Shown here piece after piece: positions 24,291-32,452 of a stretch of DNA of 47,095 bases. The position numbers and the translations under genes are program-made. The notes under the pieces were generated by a model. The model did not search any database and was not told the DNA's origin. It saw nothing but the letters and a program-made list of their open reading frames with translations. Source of the DNA: an uncultured Prevotella sp. (lineage in GTDB: Bacteria; Bacteroidota; Bacteroidia; Bacteroidales; Bacteroidaceae); NCBI GenBank assembly GCA_900546575.1, contig URDM01000013.1, positions 1 to 47,095 of the forward strand, given 5' to 3'. The stretch's first letter is position 1. Each line of letters opens with the position of its first letter.

Positions 24291-25277
24291 TTACAATCCC
24301 GAGAAATCATCGGGAGACAACAAGTTGTCTGACGACACCTCGCCAGAAACCGGCGACCAGCTGCGCACATGAATCTTCGGATGCTCCTCGTCATTGAAAT
24401 CCCACAGCAGGAACACATATCCGTCGTCCATATATGTGCCGCCGTTGTAGCGTTGACTGTTCCAGCGCTGGCGCAAACGAACTCCATAGATATTCTTGCG
24501 CGACGAATGACGAATCAGTTCGATGTCGGAGAAGTCGACCTTGATATATCTGTTCACCCTGAACACATTGCGCAGATTGTTTATATACTGCGTCTTGGTC
24601 TGCTTGTTGAATATTATGTTCTTGCCCGGAATACGAATGTCGGCATTAGATTGCGACGTAAGGTCTTTCCGCAACACGCGTCCGGTGATGATGAGAGCGT
24701 TGTCGCTGAAGATCTCATCGATAGCACTAAGGTTCTTCTCGTCGTAATAGCTGCGGAAATCCTCAACAAACTTGAGTATCTCGCGACGCATACGCACATC
24801 CTTGACCGACATTCCGCCAGCCATCAGACTCATATAAGAGTTGTTGTCCATAGCCGTGCGCACGCCCGTAATCATGCCGTTGCGATTGAAGCTGATGGTC
24901 AGTTCCTTATGTATTTCGCCCTTATACGTATTGTCAAGCGGCTTCATCTCTACCGGAATCTGACGTATCTCAAACTCCTGCACATCACGTAGACAGTTCT
25001 GTACATTGGTCTTCCACTCGCAACGGAAGCGCAGATTGGCCCACAAACTGCTCAGTCCGCCACGTGCAGTCTCGGTAATTCTAATGCCCGAGAAGTTAAG
25101 ACTGCGTCCAGCCGACTCAGCATTATTGATTTCAGAAAGCAGAGCCGACACATTGCGCTCCATGTTTTGCTTCAGCTGTTCGTTGGAAATGCCACCGCTA
25201 AAGCGGAAAGTCACCTGTGCATGCAGCAACGCCACACACACAAGCGACATAAATAATATTGTAGATAATCGTTTCAT
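24291..25277 (-). CDS. Exported protein with NTF2/SnoaL-like region
   Basis: A 328-residue protein with a signal peptide (MKRLSTILFMSLVCVALLHAQ). The first ~150 residues are of unknown fold (NFSGIRITETARGGLSSLW; SFNRNGMITGV). Residues about 165-310 resemble an NTF2-like domain (EILKFVEDFRSYYDEKNLSA, then IDEIFSDNALIITGRVL), ending VFLLWDFNDEEHPKIHVRSW. I see no catalytic motif. It lies 22 nt after the gene at 25300 in a tight run of exported proteins downstream of the Sel1 gene, so it probably works in the same envelope process. The fold call is moderate; the function is unknown. Confidence 0.7.
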   Translation of the reverse strand: MKRLSTILFMSLVCVALLHAQVTFRFSGGISNEQLKQNMERNVSALLSEINNAESAGRSLNFSGIRITETARGGLSSLWANLRFRCEWKTNVQNCLRDVQEFEIRQIPVEMKPLDNTYKGEIHKELTISFNRNGMITGVRTAMDNNSYMSLMAGGMSVKDVRMRREILKFVEDFRSYYDEKNLSAIDEIFSDNALIITGRVLRKDLTSQSNADIRIPGKNIIFNKQTKTQYINNLRNVFRVNRYIKVDFSDIELIRHSSRKNIYGVRLRQRWNSQRYNGGTYMDDGYVFLLWDFNDEEHPKIHVRSWSPVSGEVSSDNLLSPDDFSGL

Positions 25278-25299
25278 TAATATTAGTTCGATATGTTCA

Positions 25300-26031
25300 C
25301 TATTTACTATTCAGTCTGACACACACGGCTGCACACCCCTTGAAGCGCGACATATCAGCCACAGTGCCGGTGCGCAAGTCGGTACGCTTGCCGTCGGTCT
25401 TTGGCGAAAGCACACCCACAACGTCCTTGTCCTCATTGACAGCGAGTATGTAGCAGCCTTCGACATTGCCCATTGTGCGTGGCGAACCATAGTCGCTCAC
25501 CTCGCACATGTTGCGCGCATTGTCCAGAATCCAGCGTGCCGACATGAATGTTTCCACACCAACGAGTCTGCTAATCACTTCGGGTGTAGCACCCGGAGCA
25601 GCAGGTCGCACCTCAGTCTGCACCTTGGTAGGCTGCGACTCACTATGATTCTGCACCTTAGGAGCCGACGGCTGAGCAGCATTGCCACCACCATTGGTCT
25701 GCATCAGAGCCAGTCGCGACTTCTCCACATACACAAACACCATAACGTCGGCACCACGCTGAATGTCAATACTCTTGACATGGCTTTCGAGCTGAAGCGA
25801 TGTTATAGTAGGCTGTTCCTCCTCCATCAACGCCATATTGATGCTGCCGAGCAGCATACTGAAAGCCGACACAAACGCCTTGTCCTGGTCGTGATCGGTA
25901 GCCTCAGCAGTATAATACTTGCCCGAGAGCTTTATCTCGTTCATACGATCGGCTCCCGACTGTGCCCTTAGCCCAACAATACCAGCCAGGCAGAGCACCA
26001 AAGTCATCAAAAATCGACACTTACACTTCAT
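25300..26031 (-). CDS. Exported protein, possibly LPP20-like N-terminal fold
   Basis: A 243-residue protein. The start is at 26031 because its ATG overlaps the TGA of the upstream gene (ATGA), giving a clean signal peptide (MKCKCRFLMTLVLCLAGIVG LRAQ, 24 residues). Residues about 30-110 (KYYTAEATDHDQDKAFVSAF, then SLQLESHVKSIDIQRGADVM) recall LPP20/FlgT-N-like alpha-beta folds. A Gln/Ser/Pro linker follows at about 115-160, and the C-terminal part has EGCYILAVNEDKDVVGVLSP. The fold call is weak. The 4-bp overlap shows translational coupling to 26028. Confidence 0.65.
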   Translation of the reverse strand: MKCKCRFLMTLVLCLAGIVGLRAQSGADRMNEIKLSGKYYTAEATDHDQDKAFVSAFSMLLGSINMALMEEEQPTITSLQLESHVKSIDIQRGADVMVFVYVEKSRLALMQTNGGGNAAQPSAPKVQNHSESQPTKVQTEVRPAAPGATPEVISRLVGVETFMSARWILDNARNMCEVSDYGSPRTMGNVEGCYILAVNEDKDVVGVLSPKTDGKRTDLRTGTVADMSRFKGCAAVCVRLNSK

Positions 26032-27116
26032 CTTCTCTTGACATTTGTGGTTGGCGAATACAGATAGCCACGACCCGTAAGCACCAGCTTGTCGGTAGCT
26101 ATGTCTGCCGTTTTGCACTCAACATTCAACACATGGTCGTAGCCCGACTTTGCATCATACAGAAAGAGCGACACTACAAGACGGCCGTCCTTGTTTGACT
26201 CAACACCATAATAAGGCTTGCAACCCTTGCTAACGGCGTAGCCTACAAGCTGGCGCACCGTAGTGGTCAGCTCCTCCACCTTGCGATTGGCACATACGAA
26301 GCGTATCTTCATAGGCACATCGGCTACGCCTTCCCACGCAGGCAGCACAATCAGGTTGCCGATACTCTGTACGGGAAACTGCCGACTGAACACCGGTTGC
26401 AACGCATTCGAGCCTGTATATATATAATAGGTGGAATTGGAGATGCGGCTGTCGGCATAAATGCCACCCTTGCGCATATACAACCGCTTGCCATTGTCGG
26501 CAACTTCCTCCAGTCCCGCAGTATCCTTAGGCAGAACATCGGCAGCAACACGCTTGTCGGCAAAGCTCTTCAGTCCGCTGAGGAATCGGCGTTCCATCTC
26601 GCCACGCGACGAAAGCGACAGCACATCGTACCTTATAGGCACCTTGACATCAGCCATCACCTTACCGCCACGGCTCCATTGCACCTCGTACATACGGTCG
26701 TTGACACTCCGCACCGAACAGTCGGCAGAGTCGCCAAGCTGCAACAGCACGTTCCAGTCGCCCTTGACAAACGTCACATCCTTATAAAGCAGACGATTGG
26801 AAGATATGCCGAACTTGCGGTCGAGACAAGCATACTCCAGAAAGTCGTATATGGGCAGAGGCTGATCGCGACGCATGGCAGGATTGAACAGCGGTATTCC
26901 GATGAAGTCTATATCCCCATTGTCAATCTTGCGCACCAATATGGTGCTGCCCTTCACCTTCATACGGGTGTCGCCTACGGCAAGCGAATCAGCAGACACA
27001 TTCAGCCGCAGGGCAGCCGCACGAATATGGTCGGAGCTGTATCCGCCATCGGTAGCAGCACTCATTGGCACCGCTACGACGGCAAGAAAAGCCAGCGACA
27101 AAAACAGTTTTCTCAT
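26028..27116 (-). CDS. Exported protein of unknown function
   Basis: A 362-residue protein with a signal peptide (MRKLFLSLAFLAVVAVPMSAA). I do not recognise a domain. Visible blocks are GSTILVRKIDNGDIDFIGIP, SRGEMERRFLSGLKSFADKR and a C-terminal beta-rich part (GCKPYYGVESNKDGRLVVSL, DHVLNVECKTADIATDKLVL). It starts 1 nt after the stop of the Sel1 gene and overlaps the next gene by 4 bp. These three exported proteins are therefore made together and may form an envelope complex. No catalytic motif is seen. Confidence 0.7.
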   Translation of the reverse strand: MRKLFLSLAFLAVVAVPMSAATDGGYSSDHIRAAALRLNVSADSLAVGDTRMKVKGSTILVRKIDNGDIDFIGIPLFNPAMRRDQPLPIYDFLEYACLDRKFGISSNRLLYKDVTFVKGDWNVLLQLGDSADCSVRSVNDRMYEVQWSRGGKVMADVKVPIRYDVLSLSSRGEMERRFLSGLKSFADKRVAADVLPKDTAGLEEVADNGKRLYMRKGGIYADSRISNSTYYIYTGSNALQPVFSRQFPVQSIGNLIVLPAWEGVADVPMKIRFVCANRKVEELTTTVRQLVGYAVSKGCKPYYGVESNKDGRLVVSLFLYDAKSGYDHVLNVECKTADIATDKLVLTGRGYLYSPTTNVKRR

Positions 27117-27117
27117 T

Positions 27118-28719
27118 TTATCGATATATTACTGACGTACACAGATAAGTAACGGGGTCGGACGTCCACACCATAGCCTTCACCTTCTTTGCCATATCGG
27201 CATTGCGTTGCAGTCCGCCGAGTCCCTTCTCGTAAGCATCGGCAAGCACTACGGCAGCCTCACGTGTGAGATAGCCACCGCACATGGCACGCTGATAATA
27301 GTCGATGGCGGTAGTAAGATTTCTGTTTACAGCCTTGCCCTCATTATAAAGGTTGCCCAGATGACACAATGCAGGCACATATCCGCAGTCGGCCGACTGC
27401 TTGAACAGCTTCAGCGCACGCTCCTTGTCGGCAGCCACATCAGTTCCCTTCTCACAGCACAGAGCCAGTCCGTACAGTCCGGCAGCATCGCCCTCGGCAG
27501 CAGCCTCTTCCAGATACTTAATCTTCTTTTTTCCGTTTGCCTTCTTCCACGCAGCGTCGTTGTAGCAGGCTGCAATAGCCACAGCCACATGCTTGTTGCC
27601 GCGTTTCTCCAGAGCGGTGAAGCATTTCAGCGCAGCATCAACGTCCTTGTTGTTGCCGTTAAGCATATTGATGCCGTTCATGTAGTGATACAGCGGCGTA
27701 CCGTGCCATCCGTTCTGACCGTTGTCAGAAGTAGCGTCGAGCTTGTCCTGTACATTGTTCATCATACCCTTGCGTGCTGCCAGAGCGATCCATGTCAGTC
27801 CGACATTATAGTCGGCCTTGACCTCGGTGCCGTTGCAGTATATCACGCCGAGATTCCACATCGCTGCAGGATTGCCATTCAATGCTACTGCCTTGTACAA
27901 CTTGACAGCCTCAGCCACATTGCGGTCTACGCCGTCACCTTTATAATATAGGTCGCCGAGCAGAAGCTGGGCATTGGGAATATTGGCATTGGCTGCCTTC
28001 TTGAGCATGGCGGCAGCCTTGGTCTTGTCTACAGCCGTGCCAAGTCCCTTGCACAGATACTCGCCACACTTGTACGAGGCGAAGTCGCTCTTCGGCGAAG
28101 CCATAGTCCAACGCTTCATTGCCTCGGGATATTTCTCAGCCGATTCATACATGCGTGCCGCTCCAAGCGTAGCGTCGAGCGAACCGGCATCCGAAGCCTT
28201 CACATAGTAGGCTATCGACTTGGCTGCATCCTTCTTGATGCTACCCACACCATATGAATAGATGTCGGCAAGCAGACAAGCGTCGTATACATTTGGCTTC
28301 TTGATGAAAGCCTTCTCACGATTCTTAACAAGAGCCACGTTGCCCATCTTGACCGACTGCTTGTACAGTTTCACCGACATGAGCGAGTCCTGCTTTATGC
28401 CATTGCCATACTGATAGCACAGCGCCATATTGGCTACAGCCTCCGAATGGTTCTGCTTGGCAGCCAGACTCCACCACTTAAGGGCGGCAGTATAGTCCTT
28501 CTTCACCTTGCGACCCGTGTAGTAGCACACGCCAAGCAGGTTCTGCGCATCGGCCTTGCCAGCCGAAGCAGCCGCCGCAAGCTTCTTTATATCGAGCGTG
28601 TCGGCAACAGCCGCAGCCACCTGAGTGGCTGGTTTGGTCGGCTTTGTCGGCTTAGTCTTTTGCGCCATCATGGCTGTCGAGCATGCCATGAGCAGCGCCA
28701 GTGTCATTAACTTTTTCAT
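27118..28719 (-). CDS. Exported Sel1-repeat protein
   Basis: A 533-residue solenoid protein with a signal peptide (MKKLMTLALLMACSTAMMAQ), a short Lys/Thr/Pro-rich linker, and about ten Sel1-type repeats of ~36 residues. Examples are AQNLLGVCYYTGRKVKKDYT, MALCYQYGNGIKQDSLMSV and LLLGDLYYKGDGVDRNVAEA. Sel1 repeats bind other proteins and act as scaffolds. It lacks the N-terminal module of the five paralogues upstream. It is tightly linked to the downstream exported genes and lies 33 nt after the acidic Pro-rich protein. Confidence 0.9.
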   Translation of the reverse strand: MKKLMTLALLMACSTAMMAQKTKPTKPTKPATQVAAAVADTLDIKKLAAAASAGKADAQNLLGVCYYTGRKVKKDYTAALKWWSLAAKQNHSEAVANMALCYQYGNGIKQDSLMSVKLYKQSVKMGNVALVKNREKAFIKKPNVYDACLLADIYSYGVGSIKKDAAKSIAYYVKASDAGSLDATLGAARMYESAEKYPEAMKRWTMASPKSDFASYKCGEYLCKGLGTAVDKTKAAAMLKKAANANIPNAQLLLGDLYYKGDGVDRNVAEAVKLYKAVALNGNPAAMWNLGVIYCNGTEVKADYNVGLTWIALAARKGMMNNVQDKLDATSDNGQNGWHGTPLYHYMNGINMLNGNNKDVDAALKCFTALEKRGNKHVAVAIAACYNDAAWKKANGKKKIKYLEEAAAEGDAAGLYGLALCCEKGTDVAADKERALKLFKQSADCGYVPALCHLGNLYNEGKAVNRNLTTAIDYYQRAMCGGYLTREAAVVLADAYEKGLGGLQRNADMAKKVKAMVWTSDPVTYLCTSVIYR

Positions 28720-28752
28720 ACCGTTTAGTTGGTTGTGATGAATGTTGACGGT

Positions 28753-29607
28753 TTAGGTGGTTAGGATGTCCTGGTCGATATCGTTCATGTCGCCATCGTC
28801 GGGCGTATTGTCGGTATCGCCATGTGCCATATATCCACCCTCACCTGAGTTCTCTGCCAGCAGACTCTCGCTGTCGCTGACGGTGAGAGTACCCGGTATC
28901 TCGCCTACGATATTGCCTGAAGCGTCGGCAACGAGGTTGTACTGGTTGTTGCCGTCCACGTCAATCATATACAGCTGTTCGCCGTTTTCACCGATGAACT
29001 GTGCTGCATTGAGCACCTGACCGTCTACGGTCTCAATCGTTCCGACATTTGTAATGGCAAGATTCTGGGCTTCGATGTCGCTGGGATCAACATATTCGCC
29101 CGTCAGAATATTGTTGGCTACGACGTCAGGGTCAACATCAGGTAGTCCGTCGATATCAATCTCGCCCGGAGCAATTGGGTCCGGCTCTATCGGATCGGGT
29201 TCAATTGGGTTAGGGTCGGGATTTGGTGTAGGTTCCGGATTGACGGGTGCTGGCTCTGGATTAACGGGTTCAGGCTCTACCGGAGTAGGCTCTATAGGCT
29301 CCTCATGTCCACCAGCCTGAGGTCCGTGCTGCTCGTTCTGCTGGGTTGTATTGTCCTCATTCTGAGTTTCGGCAGCAGGCTCTGCAGCCTGTTCTGGCTC
29401 CTTCTGTTCGTCTTCGGGCTTTACTTCGTCAGGCTTCACTACAGTAGGTTCAACAATAGGAGCGTCGTCATCAGCATCGCCATTGATTACTACGCCTGCA
29501 GCAAATGCGGTTCCGGCACCTGCAACGGCTGCACCTGCCATAGTAGCAGCAGTCTTCAAGCCTTCCTTCTTACCTTTCTTATTATCCTCGATAGGTTGTG
29601 TACTCAT
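28753..29607 (-). CDS. Acidic Pro/Glu-rich single-pass membrane protein
   Basis: A 284-residue protein with a cytoplasmic-type charged start (MSTQPIEDNKKGKKEGLK). One Ala/Gly-rich hydrophobic segment (about residues 19-42) follows, then a long acidic low-complexity stretch of PEP/PDP repeats (EEPIEPTPVEPEPVNPEPAP, then PNPDPNPIEPDPIEPDPIAP; about 45-150). The C-terminal ~130 residues are acidic and Asn-rich (QLYMIDVDGNNQYNLVADAS). The extended Pro-rich arm suggests a periplasm-spanning spacer or adaptor. It is first behind an internal promoter, just downstream of the PP2C gene. I recognise no domain. Confidence 0.7.
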   Translation of the reverse strand: MSTQPIEDNKKGKKEGLKTAATMAGAAVAGAGTAFAAGVVINGDADDDAPIVEPTVVKPDEVKPEDEQKEPEQAAEPAAETQNEDNTTQQNEQHGPQAGGHEEPIEPTPVEPEPVNPEPAPVNPEPTPNPDPNPIEPDPIEPDPIAPGEIDIDGLPDVDPDVVANNILTGEYVDPSDIEAQNLAITNVGTIETVDGQVLNAAQFIGENGEQLYMIDVDGNNQYNLVADASGNIVGEIPGTLTVSDSESLLAENSGEGGYMAHGDTDNTPDDGDMNDIDQDILTT

Positions 29608-29649
29608 AATCGTTATGTTTTTTGATAGTTAATATTATGTTTACGATTG

Positions 29650-29681
29650 CAAAGTTAGTTTTATTTTTTGATGTCGCCAAA
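29650..29681 (-). promoter_or_regulatory. Internal consensus promoter for the second half of the signalling cluster
   Basis: On the minus strand, TTTG (29681-29678), a 20-nt spacer, and TAACTTTG (29657-29650), ~43 nt before the start of the acidic Pro-rich protein. It would drive 28753 and the genes behind it independently of the kinase part. Confidence 0.75.
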
Positions 29682-29764
29682 CGTTTTCGGGTCGGATAAA
29701 CGAAGTGGGCAGGTTTGCTGACGAAACCATAAGTTTAGCTGACGAACTGCCCTTTATCCACAGT

Positions 29765-30643
29765 CTACCACTTCGACGTGACGTCTTTCCACCAGCGTCT
29801 GATTCTGTCGGCAATGGAATCATCATCGTCGAAGACGCTCTCTATAGCCGTCTCGCACGTAGAATTGACCGTAGGGTCGCCCTCCTCATGCTCCACATCA
29901 GCCACCTCCACTATCCACGCCGTATTGTTGTCGTGGCTGTCGGCAGTCTGCTGCTGCAATAGTTCGCCCTTCTGCTGCAGCGTAAGGTCGTCGGCAGTAA
30001 GCAGTCGGGCCAAGTATTCCTCGCTCACGGCACCGTTAACGCCGTCGCTGCACAATAGGAACACATCGCCAGGACGCACGTCGGCAATCATATCGACAGT
30101 AGCCTGAGATATGCGACGTTGGCGGTCGGGCACAAACATACAGCGTGTTATGATGTTGCGTTGCGGATGTTGCAGAGCATCCTCGGCAGTTATGTCGCCA
30201 CGTGCCACCATTTCAGCCACAAGCGAGTGGTCGGACGTGCGGAAAATTGTTCCCTCGTGAGGTCGCAATTGTAGCATCGGACTGTCGCCTATATGAGCCA
30301 CAAGCACTCCCCTACCGGTCATTACCATCATGGCAAGCGTGGTAGCCATGCGGTGGCTCACGCTGCGGTTGTCGTACAGACAGTCGTAGGCTCGGCACAA
30401 TACTCGCTGCAGTTCGGCTACACCGAATGTGCCGCCATCGACAAGAGTCTCCTCAACCATCCGCTCAACGGTCTCGGCTACAAGAGCACTCGCTACCTCG
30501 CCACGCTCCAGTCCGCCTACTCCATCACACACAACGAAGCACCGTGTGGCTGTATCGGCAGCCTGCGGAGCTATCGAATCCTGCTGGCCTTTACGCTGTC
30601 CAATCTGCGTGTAGCCGTATGGTTGATTTATACTTATCTTCAT
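29765..30643 (-). CDS. PP2C-family Ser/Thr protein phosphatase
   Basis: A 292-residue cytoplasmic metal-dependent phosphatase. PP2C motifs appear in order: RKGQQDSI (residues 18-25), VVCDGVGGLERGEVAS (about 38-53), metal-site VAHIGDSPMLQL, DHSLVAEMVARGDI, LCSDGVNGAVSEEYL and the final DNNTAWIVEV. No signal peptide or TM segment is seen. It is the natural antagonist of the Ser/Thr kinase at 37378 in the same gene run, separated from it by the five paralogous exported proteins. A 22-bp hairpin array lies just upstream of its start. Confidence 0.93.
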   Translation of the reverse strand: MKISINQPYGYTQIGQRKGQQDSIAPQAADTATRCFVVCDGVGGLERGEVASALVAETVERMVEETLVDGGTFGVAELQRVLCRAYDCLYDNRSVSHRMATTLAMMVMTGRGVLVAHIGDSPMLQLRPHEGTIFRTSDHSLVAEMVARGDITAEDALQHPQRNIITRCMFVPDRQRRISQATVDMIADVRPGDVFLLCSDGVNGAVSEEYLARLLTADDLTLQQKGELLQQQTADSHDNNTAWIVEVADVEHEEGDPTVNSTCETAIESVFDDDDSIADRIRRWWKDVTSKW

Positions 30644-30670
30644 AAAAATAACAGTTAATTTCTAAATGTA

Positions 30671-30780
30671 GTCCTTTTGGCTTGCAAAAGGAGTCGTTTT
30701 GGAGAGCAAAAGGAGTCCTTTTAGAGCCTAAAAGGAGCCCTTTTGGAGGGCAAAAGGAGTCCTTTTGGGAAGCAAAGGAA
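30671..30780. repeat. Array B of 22-bp hairpin repeats (five units)
   Basis: Units begin at 30671, 30693, 30715, 30737 and 30759, each exactly 22 bp with arms TCCTTTTG ... CAAAAGGA and a variable centre. In the third unit both arm tips change together (TTTTAG with CTAAAA), which keeps the hairpin. It is the same unit as array A 22 kb away, and both arrays are preceded by aaatgta. It sits between the stop of a Sel1 gene and the PP2C start. Confidence 0.9.
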
Positions 30781-30786
30781 TTGGCT

Positions 30787-32430
30787 CTACAAATCGTTGA
30801 CAGAAATGCCCAAATCCTCAAGTTCTCTTTTAGGGTCTTTATCTATAAAGTGATAGTTTCCCTTTACCGCTTTCTTCAGCCAATACAGATATTGTTCGTC
30901 GTCGGCATCGGTACCTTTTCCATATAGATAGCAATGCGACAGTTCATACATAGCACCTCCATTTCCTTTCTCAGCAGCTATCTTAAAATAAGCGAAGGCT
31001 TCAGCGTCCTTTTTTTCAGAGCTTAAGATTTCAGCATATTTAAAGCAGCAATAACTGTCGCCATGCTCAGCACCCTGACGATACAAATCATTGGATTTTT
31101 CTTCATTTGCACTAACACCTACTCCATGGCTATAGATATAGGCAAGGTCACTATATGCCCCGACATCTCCCTTAGCCACTCTGTTTTCATAACAACGAAC
31201 ACGTTCTGCAAGATATTTGTTTGCCATCACCGTATCATTCAATCCATAAATTTCATTCTTGTAAATAGTACTAAGACGAAACATAGCTTCAGGCACGCCA
31301 CGCTGCGCTGCTGCCTTCAATAGTCCGAATCCTTTGTATGGAGATTTCTTGTATGTAGCAACTTCAAAATACTTATTCCCCTCTTCATACATTTTCTGTG
31401 GAGTCAATCCTACAAGGTCTTTTGCCTCGGCATCCTTAAAGAGTGTAGGGTCATATATGCTCCTGCCACCCAACCGCTTATACTCACGGTAGGCTTTGGA
31501 ATTCTCGATGGAAAAGAAAGCTGAGAGAAGCGATTTCTTGAAATACTCTTTTGCCTTTTCCAAATCCTTTGTTACGCCATTGCCATTTTCGTACAAAAGG
31601 GCGAGTTCATAGCAGGATTCCTCTTTCCAATTGGAATTGATTGATGCCTCATAGCAGATACGGGCCTTTTCAAAATCATTCTTTTTCTTGTAATGGTTGC
31701 CAAGATTATAGCCTATCCAGCTTCCTCCTGCTTCAGACAACGCCTTAAGGCCGAAATATTCAAACAAATCCTGATTTCCTTCTATACTATAGATCAATGC
31801 AGCATCAGCAAAGGACGGGACATAACCCTTTGAAGCCAGATCCTTGACTGTCACTTTATCCTCCTCAGTCCAATATCTAAAACTATATTGACAAACATTT
31901 TCATACCGTGCCTTCATCTTGTTCAGTTCTACAGCCGAATACCTGATTGCACCAGCAAGGATATTGTCCACCTTTTTCTTCAGAGCTATTGTCTTTTCAT
32001 CCTGCATGTTAAGTCCACCGTTACTATTTAGACCGGCAGCCCGTTTTGGCTCAACAAGCACCAAATCAAAGGTGGCACCACTTTCAAGATGCTTGAATCC
32101 ATAATCGATGAAGTTGATTGACAATGGATAATGATTCTTGAACGACAGTTCAATAAAGGGGGTCGCCGATGTAATATACAACAGTTTGGTTTGACCTTCA
32201 ACAACGGCATCACCTATATTGCCATTGCTGCAAGATACGATATCGTCTGACACGGAAACTCTCAGCAAAGCACACGCCTTGCCGTTCAGGTCGGTTCTAA
32301 TTTCGGTATGAGCACTATTTCCAGCCGGCGACTTTCTCAACGACTCCACTGTGAGTTTCTGTGCATTGAGCATCAACGTCTCAAACAGAAACAATATTAT
32401 AAATAACGTATGTTTTGACATAAATTTCAA
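30787..32430 (-). CDS. Exported Sel1-repeat paralogue 1 (shared N-terminal module)
   Basis: A 547-residue protein with a signal peptide ending MLNAQ. Residues about 22-130 form the shared module: KLTVESLRKSPAGNS, DLNGKACALLRVSVSDDI, KLLYITSATPFIELSFKNHY and YGFKHLESGATFDLVLVEP. Sel1/TPR-like repeats fill the rest (GYNLGNHYKKKNDFEKARIC, LALLYENGNGVTKDLEKAKE, MYELSHCYLYGKGTDADDEQ). The module probably forms an immunoglobulin- or PEGA-like beta domain, and the solenoid binds partners. It lies 22 nt after paralogue 2. It is the most diverged of the five together with that at 36427. Confidence 0.88.
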   Translation of the reverse strand: MKFMSKHTLFIILFLFETLMLNAQKLTVESLRKSPAGNSAHTEIRTDLNGKACALLRVSVSDDIVSCSNGNIGDAVVEGQTKLLYITSATPFIELSFKNHYPLSINFIDYGFKHLESGATFDLVLVEPKRAAGLNSNGGLNMQDEKTIALKKKVDNILAGAIRYSAVELNKMKARYENVCQYSFRYWTEEDKVTVKDLASKGYVPSFADAALIYSIEGNQDLFEYFGLKALSEAGGSWIGYNLGNHYKKKNDFEKARICYEASINSNWKEESCYELALLYENGNGVTKDLEKAKEYFKKSLLSAFFSIENSKAYREYKRLGGRSIYDPTLFKDAEAKDLVGLTPQKMYEEGNKYFEVATYKKSPYKGFGLLKAAAQRGVPEAMFRLSTIYKNEIYGLNDTVMANKYLAERVRCYENRVAKGDVGAYSDLAYIYSHGVGVSANEEKSNDLYRQGAEHGDSYCCFKYAEILSSEKKDAEAFAYFKIAAEKGNGGAMYELSHCYLYGKGTDADDEQYLYWLKKAVKGNYHFIDKDPKRELEDLGISVNDL

Positions 32431-32452
32431 ATATTACTTTTTGTCATTTCTA

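Noticed and set aside
30591..30821. Small protein over array B
   Set aside because: Same repeat artefact; no start context, and it runs into the PP2C start.
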